Source: BOG-908 sp965199235 (GTDB lineage: Bacteria > Pseudomonadota > Alphaproteobacteria > Acetobacterales > Acetobacteraceae). From it: a stretch of 64,000 bases of DNA. Of the stretch, positions 16,995 through 25,362 are shown in pieces. The notes beneath the pieces were generated by a model. It ran no database searches and was not told where the DNA came from. It saw only the letters and a program-made list of their open reading frames with translations. The translations under genes and the position numbers were made by a program. The DNA lies in contig CBDAQU010000001.1 in NCBI GenBank assembly GCA_965199235.1, positions 62,001 through 126,000 on the forward strand, given 5' to 3'. Position 1 is the stretch's first letter; each line of letters starts with the position of its first letter.

Positions 16995-18916
16995 AGCAGC
17001 CTCCCACCATCCTCCATGCCCTTTCCGACTCGCACCTGTTAGGCGGCGCGCTGGATGGCCCTTCGTGGCAGCCGTGGAGCGTCTTCCTGGCGAGTTTGTT
17101 CGGCCTGGCGATGGATGCCAGCGATTTCGCCGTCTACCGCCACCACACGGGCCGCACAGAGGCTCCCACGGCACAGTCAAGGTATGCCCAGCTCGTGGTC
17201 GGACGCCGGGGCGGCAAGTCCCGTGTGCTGGCCCTGGTCGCCACCTATCTCGCCTGCATCCTCGACCATTCTGCCTATCTAGTGCCGGGTGAAAGTGCCG
17301 TGGTTGCGATCATCGCGGCCGACCGCAAGCAGGCTCGTGTGATCCTGGGCTACATCGTCGGCCTCCTGCGCAAAAATGCGCTGCTTGCACAGATGATCGA
17401 AGACGAATTGGCCGAGTCTGTGAGGCTCACCAACAACGTGGCGATTGAGATTCACACTGGCAGTATCGGCGCGCCGCGCGGCCGGACGTTCCTAGCCGTG
17501 CTTTGCGATGAAACCGCGTTCTGGCCGATGGGCGACTCTGCAAACCCGGACGCGGAAGTCATCAACGCGGTTCGCCCCGGCCTTTCGACGATCCCCTACA
17601 GTTTGCTTCTGTTGGCGTCGTCGCCCTATGCAAAGCGCGGCGTGCTCTACACCAATTACGCCAAGTATTTCGGCCGTGATGACGCTCCGGTGCTTGTCTG
17701 GCAAGGCACGACGCAGGAGATGAACACCAACCTTGCTGACGATCCACTAATCGCAGAGATGTACGCCGAAGACCCGGAGCGCGCGTCTGCCGAGTTCGGG
17801 GCGCAGTTCCGTTCCGACATCGTGGCATTCATCACCCGCGAAGCTGTCCAAGATTGCTTGGCGCCTGGTGTGCGCGAGATACCGCCCGGCGGCGGCATCA
17901 CCTACGTTGCGCACGTCGACCCGAGCGGCGGCAGCGCAGACAGCATGACGTTGGCGGTGGCGCATATCGATGCAAACGGATTGGCGGTGCTGGACGCCGT
18001 GCGCGAAGTGAAGCCGCCCTTCTCCCCCGACGCCGTGGTGGAGGAGTTCGCGGCGCTGCTGAAGAGCTACGGTATCTCTCGCGTGACTGGCGACGCCTAT
18101 GCCGGCGAATGGCCACGCGAGCGGTTTGCAGTGCACGGCATCGCCTATGCCGTGTCGCAGAAGCCCACGTCCGCGATCTACAGCGAGTTTCTGCCGGCCT
18201 TAAATGCGCGCCGGGTGCAACTGCTAGACCTGCCTCGCCTCACGGGTCAGCTTGCCGGCCTGGAACGGCGCACGGCCCGCGCTGGCCGGGACAGCATAGC
18301 GCATGCGCCTGGTGCCCATGATGACGTGGCGAATGCCGTGTGCGGCGCGTTGGTGCAGGTCATCAGCGACCGCCGGCCCAACCTGGTGAAGCAGTCCGAC
18401 TTGCTGGCGTCAGACGCCGCGCTGCCGTTACCCGTCGCCTGTAAGACGGTGTTTGGCGTGTTGGCGATAAGCCGAGAGGGCATCGCGGCAGTGATCTACG
18501 CGTCGTCCAACATCATCGGCGATGGCATGTCGGTGCTGGATTTCGATGTGGCGCCGCTCCATGGGAACCTGTTCGGCTCCATCGTGGCTCGCGCGACCGA
18601 GCTGGCAGCAACGGCCCGCGCGCGACTGGGGTGGGCACTGATATTCGTGCAGCCCGATATGGTGCGCCCGGCCCAGGTGGCGCGTGTGAACGTGCAGGGC
18701 ATCCCCGACCACCTCCAGGAAGCCGAGCACTTGCTGCTGCCGGCTGCGTCGCACATTGCAGCCGGACGAGTGAAGTTGTGTGCGCCTGCATATGAGAAAG
18801 GCCAAACGTCGCCATTCGGAGGGGCGCTGGACTTCCGAGGTGGCGACCACGGCAACGACCCCCTGCGCCGCGCCGCTCTGTGGGCGATTGCGCTCGCCCT
18901 TGATCCACAATTCTGA
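16991..18916 (+). CDS. Terminase large subunit-like DNA packaging ATPase/nuclease
   Basis: 641 aa. The ATPase domain has a P-loop variant 'VVGRRGGKSR' (near residue 71) and Walker B 'FLAVLCDETAFW' (near 165). The RNase H-like nuclease domain shows the acidic set in 'YVAHVDPSGGSADS', 'VTGDAYAGEW' and 'GAHDDVANAV'. This is the normal architecture of phage terminases, though the last 150 residues are longer than usual and form a separate domain. No portal gene follows, so the enzyme may package the element into helper capsids, or be a remnant. Confidence 0.9.
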   Translation: MKQPPTILHALSDSHLLGGALDGPSWQPWSVFLASLFGLAMDASDFAVYRHHTGRTEAPTAQSRYAQLVVGRRGGKSRVLALVATYLACILDHSAYLVPGESAVVAIIAADRKQARVILGYIVGLLRKNALLAQMIEDELAESVRLTNNVAIEIHTGSIGAPRGRTFLAVLCDETAFWPMGDSANPDAEVINAVRPGLSTIPYSLLLLASSPYAKRGVLYTNYAKYFGRDDAPVLVWQGTTQEMNTNLADDPLIAEMYAEDPERASAEFGAQFRSDIVAFITREAVQDCLAPGVREIPPGGGITYVAHVDPSGGSADSMTLAVAHIDANGLAVLDAVREVKPPFSPDAVVEEFAALLKSYGISRVTGDAYAGEWPRERFAVHGIAYAVSQKPTSAIYSEFLPALNARRVQLLDLPRLTGQLAGLERRTARAGRDSIAHAPGAHDDVANAVCGALVQVISDRRPNLVKQSDLLASDAALPLPVACKTVFGVLAISREGIAAVIYASSNIIGDGMSVLDFDVAPLHGNLFGSIVARATELAATARARLGWALIFVQPDMVRPAQVARVNVQGIPDHLQEAEHLLLPAASHIAAGRVKLCAPAYEKGQTSPFGGALDFRGGDHGNDPLRRAALWAIALALDPQF

Positions 18917-18927
18917 GGACACCCAGC

Positions 18928-19107
18928 ATGCCCAGCATCACTGACCAAACGATAATCGACCGAGAGCCTTTCCTGGCCAAGTATCGCTTGGCGTTCCTGC
19001 ATTCGGTTTGCATCCAGGGCGGCATGCCGGTCGACCTTCGCGCTGCGGCGTTGCGCGAGGCTTGCGCGATGATCGAGGTAGCAGAGGCCATGCTGCCGAG
19101 TTTGTGA
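18928..19107 (+). CDS. Small protein (59 aa) after the terminase
   Basis: A short frame from ATG 18928 to TGA 19105-19107, with GAGGAC upstream. The product is mostly helical ('FLAKYRLAFLHSVCIQGG', 'AALREACAMIEVAEAML') with normal codon bias. It lies 11 bases after the terminase stop, so it is probably the last gene of that unit. Function unknown. Confidence 0.6.
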   Translation: MPSITDQTIIDREPFLAKYRLAFLHSVCIQGGMPVDLRAAALREACAMIEVAEAMLPSL

Positions 19108-19121
19108 TCTATTGCCATCTA

Positions 19122-19170
19122 TGCACAAGTAAACACGGCTACGCACGTCTAAGCACAGGTAAGCACAGAT
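19122..19170 (+). repeat. GCAC-rich direct repeats upstream of the ribbon-helix-helix gene
   Basis: Related units GCACAAGTAAACAC (19123-19136), GCACGTCTAAGCAC and GCACAGGTAAGCACAG (within 19142-19170) lie in tandem just upstream of a promoter. They are good candidates for the operator of the downstream RHH protein. Confidence 0.55.
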
Positions 19171-19191
19171 AGAGAAATACTAGGGGTATGC

Positions 19192-19220
19192 TTGACTATT
19201 CGGGACTGTGAACCTTATAG
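19192..19220 (+). promoter_or_regulatory. Sigma70-type promoter for the RHH gene
   Basis: TTGACT (19192-19197), a 17-base spacer, then TTATAG (19215-19220). The predicted transcript start falls at about 19227, on the ATG of the RHH gene, so the mRNA may be leaderless. The direct repeats lie just upstream. Confidence 0.6.
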
Positions 19221-19226
19221 AAGGGT

Positions 19227-19394
19227 ATGGCGCAAGCAACTCCGAAGATCCCTACCACGCTCGCACTTGATCCCGAGCTGCGAGAGCGGCTTGATGCCGA
19301 GGCTGCGCGTCAGGACCGCAGCCGCAGTTGGATTTCGGCCGAGGCCATCAAGCACTATCTGGCACGTAGGGCGGCGCTTGATGACGCTCGATAA
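19227..19394 (+). CDS. Ribbon-helix-helix (CopG/ParD-like) DNA-binding protein, 55 aa
   Basis: From ATG 19227 to TAA 19392-19394. The sequence reads 'TTLALDPELRERLDAEAARQ' followed by 'RSRSWISAEAIKHYLARR', a textbook ribbon-helix-helix repressor. A promoter lies directly upstream and GCAC-type repeats upstream of that could be its operators. The next gene starts 14 bases before its stop. The pair could be an autoregulated antitoxin/toxin-like unit, or a transcription regulator plus partner for the structural genes. Confidence 0.8.
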   Translation: MAQATPKIPTTLALDPELRERLDAEAARQDRSRSWISAEAIKHYLARRAALDDAR

Positions 19395-19710
19395 GATGCT
19401 TGCCGACGTGTCGCGGAAGATTGAGCGCGACGCGTGGACGGACCTCGTTGCAGCACCGCCAAGCCCGGTCGATGTTGCAAACGCGGCCGCACTGGCGGCG
19501 CAACTGCTGGTCAGCCGCTTGGGGACGATCCAGCACGGATGCTCGCGCGAGCAGGCGAAAGCCTTTGTCCTCTCGGCTGACGATCTGGCTGTGCAAATCG
19601 ACGCAATGGGCCGTGACCTGCTTCGCTGTTCGGTTCTTTGCACGTGGTCGAAAGAGGCAGACGAGTTTGCGGCGGTCCTCTTGGATGCGCTGGCCGCAGA
19701 CGATGATTGA
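19381..19710 (+). CDS. Unknown 109-aa protein paired with the RHH regulator
   Basis: Start ATG 19381, within the end of the RHH gene. Helical, acidic and soluble, with two cysteines; no ParE/RelE-like beta core, so a standard toxin is not evident. The overlap with the RHH gene means the two are co-translated. Role unknown: phage head accessory, toxin of unusual type, or regulator partner. Confidence 0.65.
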   Translation: MTLDKMLADVSRKIERDAWTDLVAAPPSPVDVANAAALAAQLLVSRLGTIQHGCSREQAKAFVLSADDLAVQIDAMGRDLLRCSVLCTWSKEADEFAAVLLDALAADDD

Positions 19711-19799
19711 TGAGCTTGGGCGCGGCGAAGCGGTTCCCCGCAGCCTGAGGCGTTGCCCCCGCCTGGCAGCTTCAGCCGCCGGGCACGGGCAACCCGGAC

Positions 19800-21047
19800 G
19801 TGACTGAGACCGAGCTCGCTGCGGCCATTGCGTCCGGCCAAATCGGCAGCCCCGCACAGTGCGGTGGGTTTTCTCTTTTTGCGCTGAGGGTAACTGGAAC
19901 TGGAACGGTCTGGCGCGAGGCGCACGATGAATTAGCATTCCGTCCGCCCGACGAATACCTGACTCCCGCGTTCCTGGAACGCGTGCAAGGCTTGCCCGTG
20001 GTCGCGGACCATCCCGAAGGCGCGAAACTGGACGGCGCCGAATATGATCAGCGTTCCATCGGAAGCTGTGTACTACCTTACATTGCGACACCCGATGGCA
20101 TCCAGGCAGACGACGGGACGGAAGTCTGGTCGATCGCGCGCATTTACTCCGCCGATGCTGTTGCTGCGATGTCAACCTTGCAGCTCTCGACCAGCCCCGC
20201 AGTAATCTGGCGCAAAGGTGGGGAAGGCGAGCGGGTGCTGTTGCCTGATGGTTCGCCGATGTTGATTGAAAATGCGCCGGTCATTCTTGACCACTTGGCG
20301 GTGTGCGAGTTGGGCGTATTCGATCGAGGTGGCCCGCCGATGGGCGTTCGTTTTGATAGCAAGGAAAAGGTTATGACCGACGAAGAAAAAGCCGAAGCCG
20401 AGCGCGTCCGCAAAGATGCGGAGGGCGGGGGGTCAAATATCGACAAGGTGCTTGCCCATTTGGATAACATGAGCAATCGCCTGGATGCCATCGAAGCGCG
20501 CGCCGACAACGGCGCGACCGGCATTTTGCCAATCATCGACCCTAGAAAATTAGGCCGAGAGATGGCCGCCAGTGCGGCGGCGGCGCGTAGTGATGGGGCG
20601 ATCATGTCACTGGCGGAATCGCAGCAGAAGCAGCGCGCCGAGGAAGGTGAGCTTTCCGAAACGCAGAGCCGTGCTGACGGTGCGTATCAGTCATGGGGCC
20701 TGCGCGCGGCCGCTCCGATGCAAAGCGAGGCACCTATTGCCTACCGCAAACGAATGCTGCGCGGCCTGCAACGCCACTCGCCACTGTTTAAGGACATCGA
20801 CCTCGACGTGGTTGCGGCGGACGCGGCACTGTTGGCGAAAGCCGAGTCAGTGATTTACGCTGATGCGGTGAAGGCGAGCAAGAACCCAAGCGAGGAAGGC
20901 CGTCAGGTCATGATCAAAAAAGTCGATCCTGATACCGGCCACCACATCACGACGTTTCACGGCGGCGACACAATTTTCAAGCAGCTAGCCCCGGTTGCAA
21001 TGCGTGTCACCGGCTTTGCCAAGCCCCGCCAGCACCGGTGGGATTAG
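19800..21047 (+). CDS. DUF2213-type phage capsid-module protein
   Basis: 415 aa from GTG 19800. The first 190 residues match DUF2213 proteins ('TPAFLERVQGLPVVADHP', 'YSADAVAAMSTLQLSTSP'), which occupy the place of a prohead protease or scaffold in phage capsid modules. Residues about 195-415 are an acidic, coiled region ('IDKVLAHLDNMSNRLDAIEA') followed by an extra domain. A fused protease-scaffold is plausible. No separate major capsid gene is recognised downstream, which is unusual for a full prophage. Confidence 0.75.
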   Translation: MTETELAAAIASGQIGSPAQCGGFSLFALRVTGTGTVWREAHDELAFRPPDEYLTPAFLERVQGLPVVADHPEGAKLDGAEYDQRSIGSCVLPYIATPDGIQADDGTEVWSIARIYSADAVAAMSTLQLSTSPAVIWRKGGEGERVLLPDGSPMLIENAPVILDHLAVCELGVFDRGGPPMGVRFDSKEKVMTDEEKAEAERVRKDAEGGGSNIDKVLAHLDNMSNRLDAIEARADNGATGILPIIDPRKLGREMAASAAAARSDGAIMSLAESQQKQRAEEGELSETQSRADGAYQSWGLRAAAPMQSEAPIAYRKRMLRGLQRHSPLFKDIDLDVVAADAALLAKAESVIYADAVKASKNPSEEGRQVMIKKVDPDTGHHITTFHGGDTIFKQLAPVAMRVTGFAKPRQHRWD

Positions 21048-21050
21048 TTG

Positions 21051-21392
21051 ATGCCGAACTATCCGACTCAGGCCGGCGATGGGGCAACGAGCCTGTCGCG
21101 TTTTCCAGGCATAGCCGTTGCCGGCCGCAGCGGCACGGCAAGCACGCTCGACGTGTCCGTCCCGACCGTCATCAAAGCCCTGCCGGGTCGGCTAATCCGC
21201 ATTGTCGTGAAGACGTCCGGGAGTTTTGTGGGAGGCGCGTTTGATTGCGCCACAATGGCAGCGATCGGCGTCGCCAGTCAGTTTGCGGTCATCTAGAGCA
21301 CGCCCGGCCCGATCTCGCTGGAATGGCCCTGCCTGCTCGGTATTGTTGTCGTTCCCGGCTCGGGGCAGGTGTTGGCCGTGTCGTACTCGTAG
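21051..21392 (+). pseudogene. Phage structural-type ORF interrupted by one in-frame amber codon
   Basis: From ATG 21051 the frame reads 81 residues to TAG at 21294-21296, then continues in the same frame for 31 sense codons to a second TAG at 21390-21392. The downstream part ('STPGPISLEWPCLLGIVVV') is clearly protein-like and continues the beta-rich pattern, so the full product would be about 113 aa. The ATG directly follows the DUF2213 gene stop. Either one nonsense mutation killed a small head or decoration gene, or the amber is suppressed. Confidence 0.7.
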
Positions 21393-21436
21393 CGCGCGAA
21401 TGACATATTACGACATCCAGATGATGCACCCTGCAG

Positions 21437-22135
21437 TCAGGTTTGCACCTCAAACACGTTGTTGTTACGAACACGGTCCGTCGGTCTATAGCCAAGCGGC
21501 GTAAGATGCTCCTCGATGAATCCATCCGGCGTAGTCTCGAGGATAAGAAGCGGTAGGCAGCGACGTATGGTCAATAGACTTCCAGCCAGAGCAGCCGCCT
21601 CATAGCCTTCAACGTCAAGCTGTATGATCCCGATATTGGCATCTTTCGGTATTACGTCATCGACCGCTACGATGCTGACAGACACAAGATCATCGTCCGG
21701 CATTTGTTGGCGCTCAGCATTGGTGACGATCCTCGACCTTCCGCCGATTGGTTGTCCGTCCTCGCACGTTTGCATGGGCCGTATACTCTTACGGCGACCA
21801 AGGCCTGCATTGCTCAGGACTACGTTGCGCAGGCCATTCAGCCTTGCCGTCCACTGTGCACAGTGAGAGTTTTCCGGGTTTGGCTCAAAGCCGAATAGCG
21901 TCTGGCCGGGCGCAAGTGCAGAGGATAATGCCGGCAGAAAGTCACCAAAAAACATACCGGCGTGAACGATGCTGCGGTTACCAGTCCTCGCACGCATAAG
22001 GTCGATTGTTTCACGCTCCCAGACGCCGCCCCTCAAGATTGTCTTTGAAGCTGGCCGGTCCTCACTCGACTTGGGGACGCAATAACTGCCGAACTTGTTT
22101 TCGCATAAGATGCACTCGACCTGTGACAGCTGCAT
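21437..22135 (-). CDS. FkbM-family methyltransferase (element cargo)
   Basis: 232 aa. SAM-binding region 'SIVHAGMFFGDFLPALSSAL', then 'LFGFEPNPENSHCAQWTARL' (the FkbM E-P motif), and 'NIGIIQLDVEGYEAAALAGS' (D-x-E-G). FkbM enzymes O-methylate sugars or surface glycans. It is on the opposite strand to the phage genes, with its own promoter region, so it looks like a morphogenesis-unrelated cargo gene, perhaps altering cell-surface glycans and phage adsorption. The acidic residue usually found in the GxFxG loop is replaced by the 'HAGMFFGD' variant. Confidence 0.85.
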   Translation of the reverse strand: MQLSQVECILCENKFGSYCVPKSSEDRPASKTILRGGVWERETIDLMRARTGNRSIVHAGMFFGDFLPALSSALAPGQTLFGFEPNPENSHCAQWTARLNGLRNVVLSNAGLGRRKSIRPMQTCEDGQPIGGRSRIVTNAERQQMPDDDLVSVSIVAVDDVIPKDANIGIIQLDVEGYEAAALAGSLLTIRRCLPLLILETTPDGFIEEHLTPLGYRPTDRVRNNNVFEVQT

Positions 22136-22350
22136 GAGCGAGCCCCCTACCGACTAACCGCCGAAACCATGTCGGACCCCTGCGCCGAACGCAATCCGGA
22201 TCAATGTTATTGCTCAGTCCTCACGGCAGCGACACTATCTCGACAACCTATCCTCGCCTCGTTCGCAACGTGTCGCGTGAAATACGGCACCCGATCGGCC
22301 GCGTCTGGCAGGCCGGGACCGGCCTTGGAACCGTTCAACGATGGCGCCTA

Positions 22351-23401
22351 GAGCGGAAGCCCACCCAACTGAATCATTCAGGGTACTCAAGCCTTCGGAT
22401 TTGTGATTCAAGCTGGCTGCCGGGGGACGGAGGCAGGCGGTCATGTCGAAGGCATTGTCGGTTGATTTGCGTGTGCGTGTTCTGGCTTCGGTGTAGGCGG
22501 GTGCGAGCCATCGCGAGGCTGCGGCACGGTTTGGTGTCAGTGCGGCAAGCGTCAGCCGATGGCGGTCGCTGGTGCGCATGCAGGGCGACAGCAGACCTGG
22601 TCCGTTCGGCGTTGACCGCCGCTCCGGCCGGATCGAGGCGCAGGCGATGCTGATCCGGCAACTGGTCGACGATGTGCCCGATGCCACGGTGGAAGAGTTG
22701 CGTCGCGCGCTGGCGGAGCGGGGTCACCTGTTCGGCTACGGCACGTTGCAGCGCTTCTTCCGGCGCCACCGGATCACGCGTAAAAAAAGACTGCGCATGC
22801 TGCCGAGCAGGAGCGTGCGGATGTCCTGAGCCGCCGGCAGGCCTGGTTCGACAGCCAGCCGGACTGGACCCCGAGAAGCTGGTGTTCATCGACGAGACCT
22901 GGGCTTCGACCCGCATGGCGCGCACGCACGGCCGTGCACCGCGTGGTCAGCGGCTACGCGCTGCCATTCCGCACGGACATTGGATGACGACCACCTTCGT
23001 CGGCGCCCTGCGCACCACCGGCATGGTGGCGCCCATGCTGCTGGATGGGCCGATCAACGGCGAGCTGTTGGAGGCCTATGTCGAGCAGGTGCTGATGCCC
23101 GATCTGCGCGCCGGCGACATCGTGGTGATGGACAACCTCGGCAGCCACAAGGGAGCCGCCGTGCGCACCCTCGTCGAGGCAGCCGGTGCGACGCTGCTCT
23201 ACCTGCCGCCCTACAGCCCCGATTTCAACCCGATCGAGCAGGCCTTCTCAAAGCTCAAGGCCATGTTGCGCAAGACCGCCGCCCGCACCGTCGATGCACT
23301 CTGGACTGCCATCAGCCAGATCATCGAAACCTACACTCCAGACGAATGCACCAACTACTTCAGCGCCGCCGGGTACGATCCAGAGTGATGGGATTCCGCT
23401 C
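22351..23401 (+). mobile_element. IS630-family insertion sequence (1051 bp) flanked by TA
   Basis: Terminal inverted repeats: left GAGCGGAAGCCCACC (22351-22365) against the complement of the right end GATGGGATTCCGCTC (23387-23401), matching at 13 of 15 positions. TA dinucleotides at 22349-22350 and 23402-23403 fit the TA target duplication of IS630. The transposase inside is defective. Confidence 0.85.
22443..23388 (+). pseudogene. IS630-family transposase, broken by a stop and two frameshifts
   Basis: ATG 22443 starts a normal IS630 N-terminus, but TAG at 22494-22496 follows codon 17. The frame then continues with the HTH ('REAAARFGVSAASVSRWRSL') and shifts at a run of seven A (22792-22798). 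It shifts again near 22862, after 'FDSQPD'. The catalytic part is intact: 'LVFIDETWASTRMARTHG', 'DIVVMDNLGSHKG' and 'YLPPYSPDFNPIEQAFSKLK' give the DDE triad. Two one-base deletions explain the shifts. A programmed frameshift at the A-run is possible, but the stop and second shift argue for decay. Confidence 0.85.
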
Positions 23402-23403
23402 TA

Positions 23404-23748
23404 GCGCTGACTTAGGGCCGTTGGCGGTAGATCAACACGGCCAGGGGCAGGTGCCGTTCATCCTTGTTTGACAGCACGTCTTACTCATCGAGTCGTGGTG
23501 CTGATATTGGGGGACGCGCGGGGCAGGTATCGGCGACGGCTATAGGGCAAGCTCGTACGCCAGTTGCGGCTGAGAACGTGATAAAAATTGCCGAGGACAC
23601 CCACAATGAGGCAGATTATAAAGCTAACGCTGCAAAACTGTAAACCGATTTGTAACTCGCATTCAGCTACCCTTGACGGAAGACGCTTGGAGTGATTCAA
23701 AACTTGAGGGCTCGTCTCATTGAGGCCACGGATGAAACTGGTGGCGCC
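23404..23748. other. Intergenic stretch between the IS and the Fic unit
   Basis: About 345 bases with no supportable gene. It becomes more AT-rich toward the Fic unit. A possible -35 TTGACG at about 23673 has no clear -10 partner. Confidence 0.5.
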
Positions 23749-23934
23749 ATGGCGGAAATAAAAACCGATCCTGCTGTTTTACGCGCGATGCGTGAAGCGG
23801 CTGGGCGTCCGGCTACACAGGCTGAAATTCAGGAGCAAACAGTTTCGTTTGTTATGAGTTCGTTCCGTAAAACAAGTGAGGTGACAAGAGTGCGTGTGGA
23901 AGAGGTGCTGGCGGAGCAATCAGGGCGCGATTAG
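23749..23934 (+). CDS. Small protein upstream of Fic, candidate regulator or antitoxin (61 aa)
   Basis: From ATG 23749 (an in-frame GTG at 23692 would add 19 residues). Helical and charged ('IKTDPAVLRAMREAAGRP', 'VRVEEVLAEQ'). The stop lies two bases before the Fic start, so the genes are co-translated. I do not find the (S/T)xxxE(G/N) inhibitory motif of classical Fic antitoxins, so an antitoxin role is only suggested by position. Confidence 0.6.
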   Translation: MAEIKTDPAVLRAMREAAGRPATQAEIQEQTVSFVMSSFRKTSEVTRVRVEEVLAEQSGRD

Positions 23935-23936
23935 CG

Positions 23937-24596
23937 TTGATTCTCTTTGAGCTCTACGGCGCCGAGGTCCATCCAACATACCAAACTCTCGCGATCTCGA
24001 ACGCTCGTCGTCACTACGATTTCCTCCGATCAATTGTAATCGCTGCGGTAGCAGCAGACAGGAGATTCCTGTCGCAGCACGTGATCAAAGCTCTTAATTT
24101 TCATGCCATCACTTGTTTGCACACAAACCCGGGCGAATTCCGTCCGTGTGAAGTGAAAGTCGGCGACGGAGAAACGGAATATAAGCCACCAGCGCAACAT
24201 CGCGTCCAAGCGCTTATGGACAATTTCGTTAATGAAGTAAATCATGCTTGGGAAAATGCGGACCCGGTCTACTTGGCTGCTTTTGTCCTCTGGAAAATGA
24301 ATCATATTCATCCGTTCATCAACGGCAACGGGAGAACTGCTAGAGCTGCTTGTTATTTCGTTCTCTGCGTAAAGACAGGTGGGCTCTTGCCCGGTTCAAA
24401 AATCCTACCAGAGCTTATACAAGAAAATAGAGAAGCTTATGTTTCTGCCTTGAAAGTTGCTGATGCCTCATTGTCCATTGGACCCTCTCTCGACCTGGCT
24501 CCTCTTCATTCGTTGCTAGTCGCGTTAATCCAGCGACAGATTAGCCTTCCAGATACACAAGAGCTTTCCGAGAGGCCTGAGCAGGAAAATCATTGA
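23937..24596 (+). CDS. Fic-domain protein (AMPylase/nucleotidyl transferase fold)
   Basis: 219 aa from TTG 23937. The Fic core is intact: 'HIHPFINGNGRTARAACYF' gives HPFxxGNGRTxR with catalytic His. Upstream helices ('PVYLAAFVLWKMNHIHPF') are typical. The N-terminus lacks the inhibitory alpha-helix motif, so control must come from a partner or another segment. Fic enzymes transfer AMP or related groups to target proteins, and several act as toxins or effectors. Lower GC than its neighbours indicates recent acquisition. It is cargo near the right end of the element. Confidence 0.9.
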   Translation: MILFELYGAEVHPTYQTLAISNARRHYDFLRSIVIAAVAADRRFLSQHVIKALNFHAITCLHTNPGEFRPCEVKVGDGETEYKPPAQHRVQALMDNFVNEVNHAWENADPVYLAAFVLWKMNHIHPFINGNGRTARAACYFVLCVKTGGLLPGSKILPELIQENREAYVSALKVADASLSIGPSLDLAPLHSLLVALIQRQISLPDTQELSERPEQENH

Positions 24597-24629
24597 TATC
24601 CGACATATTTGACGGATGAGGTTTCTGCA

Positions 24630-24932
24630 TTATCCCGGCCCTTTCATCACCACCTCAATCATAGGCCCGCCCCCAGCCTGGGCCGGAAACCGACTGCGCA
24701 GCCGCACCTGCGAGGGCGGGCGCCGGCAGCGAGGTTCCTTGCACCGCAGCCGCGTCACTAGGAACGCCAGCCGTTGCTCCGACCCGAACCGGGCTACCAA
24801 GTCCCGCACCATAACCGCCCGTTCCGTCCGGCAGTTGTCGCACGCCGCCATCAGATGCCAAGCCACCAGCTCGCCGATCGGCAAGCGTATCAGGGTTTCG
24901 CGCTGCCGGCTGTAATGGATGCCGTCTGGCAT
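24630..24932 (-). CDS. Small zinc-ribbon-like protein (100 aa)
   Basis: From the ATG at 24932, which shares one base with the upstream stop. It contains 'ACDNCRTERAVMVRDL' and 'LRCKEPRCRR', two Cys pairs that could bind zinc, between basic segments. I recall similar small proteins in alphaproteobacterial mobile regions but cannot name the family. Likely nucleic-acid binding. Cotranscribed with the 82-aa gene upstream. Confidence 0.6.
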   Translation of the reverse strand: MPDGIHYSRQRETLIRLPIGELVAWHLMAACDNCRTERAVMVRDLVARFGSEQRLAFLVTRLRCKEPRCRRPPSQVRLRSRFPAQAGGGPMIEVVMKGPG

Positions 24933-25180
24933 TAGTCGGCAGACTGCGGCCCGGTCGGCCAATGGTTCAACGGCTCCTTAACCGGTCGCTTCATCACCAC
25001 GAACCCCGACTTGCGCAGCGCCTCCAGCAGATGCGCGGTCGTGATATCGGCCATCTGCTGCCGGCTGGCATCGAACCGCCTTCGGCCGTCGAACAACAGG
25101 GCATGACGGAGCGTGAAGGCTACGTCGGCGGGATTGGAGGGAAGCAGCTTCTCGTCTTTCTCGTCCATGCCCAGAAACAA
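24932..25180 (-). CDS. Small hypothetical protein (82 aa)
   Basis: Starts at 25180 (or at 25168, an internal Met). Helical with a basic C-terminus ('FVVMKRPVKEPLNHW'); an Asp/Lys-rich start. No family recognised. Forms a two-gene minus-strand unit with the zinc-ribbon-like protein at the right end of the element. Confidence 0.55.
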   Translation of the reverse strand: MFLGMDEKDEKLLPSNPADVAFTLRHALLFDGRRRFDASRQQMADITTAHLLEALRKSGFVVMKRPVKEPLNHWPTGPQSAD

Positions 25181-25362
25181 GCATGAGAACGGGACGTGAA
25201 CAAGCCTGCTGCTGGCGCACGGCTCGGTTGTCCTTGTTTCACATTATCGTGCGCCCTTGTGCGCCGCCATGTCACCCGAAAATGAGGGTCAGTTTGTGGG
25301 ACACATTACAGCCTGAAGGATAACCTGCTGATTAAGTTAAGCACTTCTGCCTGAAAGGCGGA

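Noticed and set aside
19703..19807. A 34-codon frame between the 109-aa gene and the DUF2213 gene
   Set aside because: Too short, Arg-rich, and without conservation or a ribosome binding site; probably chance.
22169..22351. A 60-aa plus-strand frame before the IS630 element
   Set aside because: No domain or ribosome binding site; runs into the IS end.
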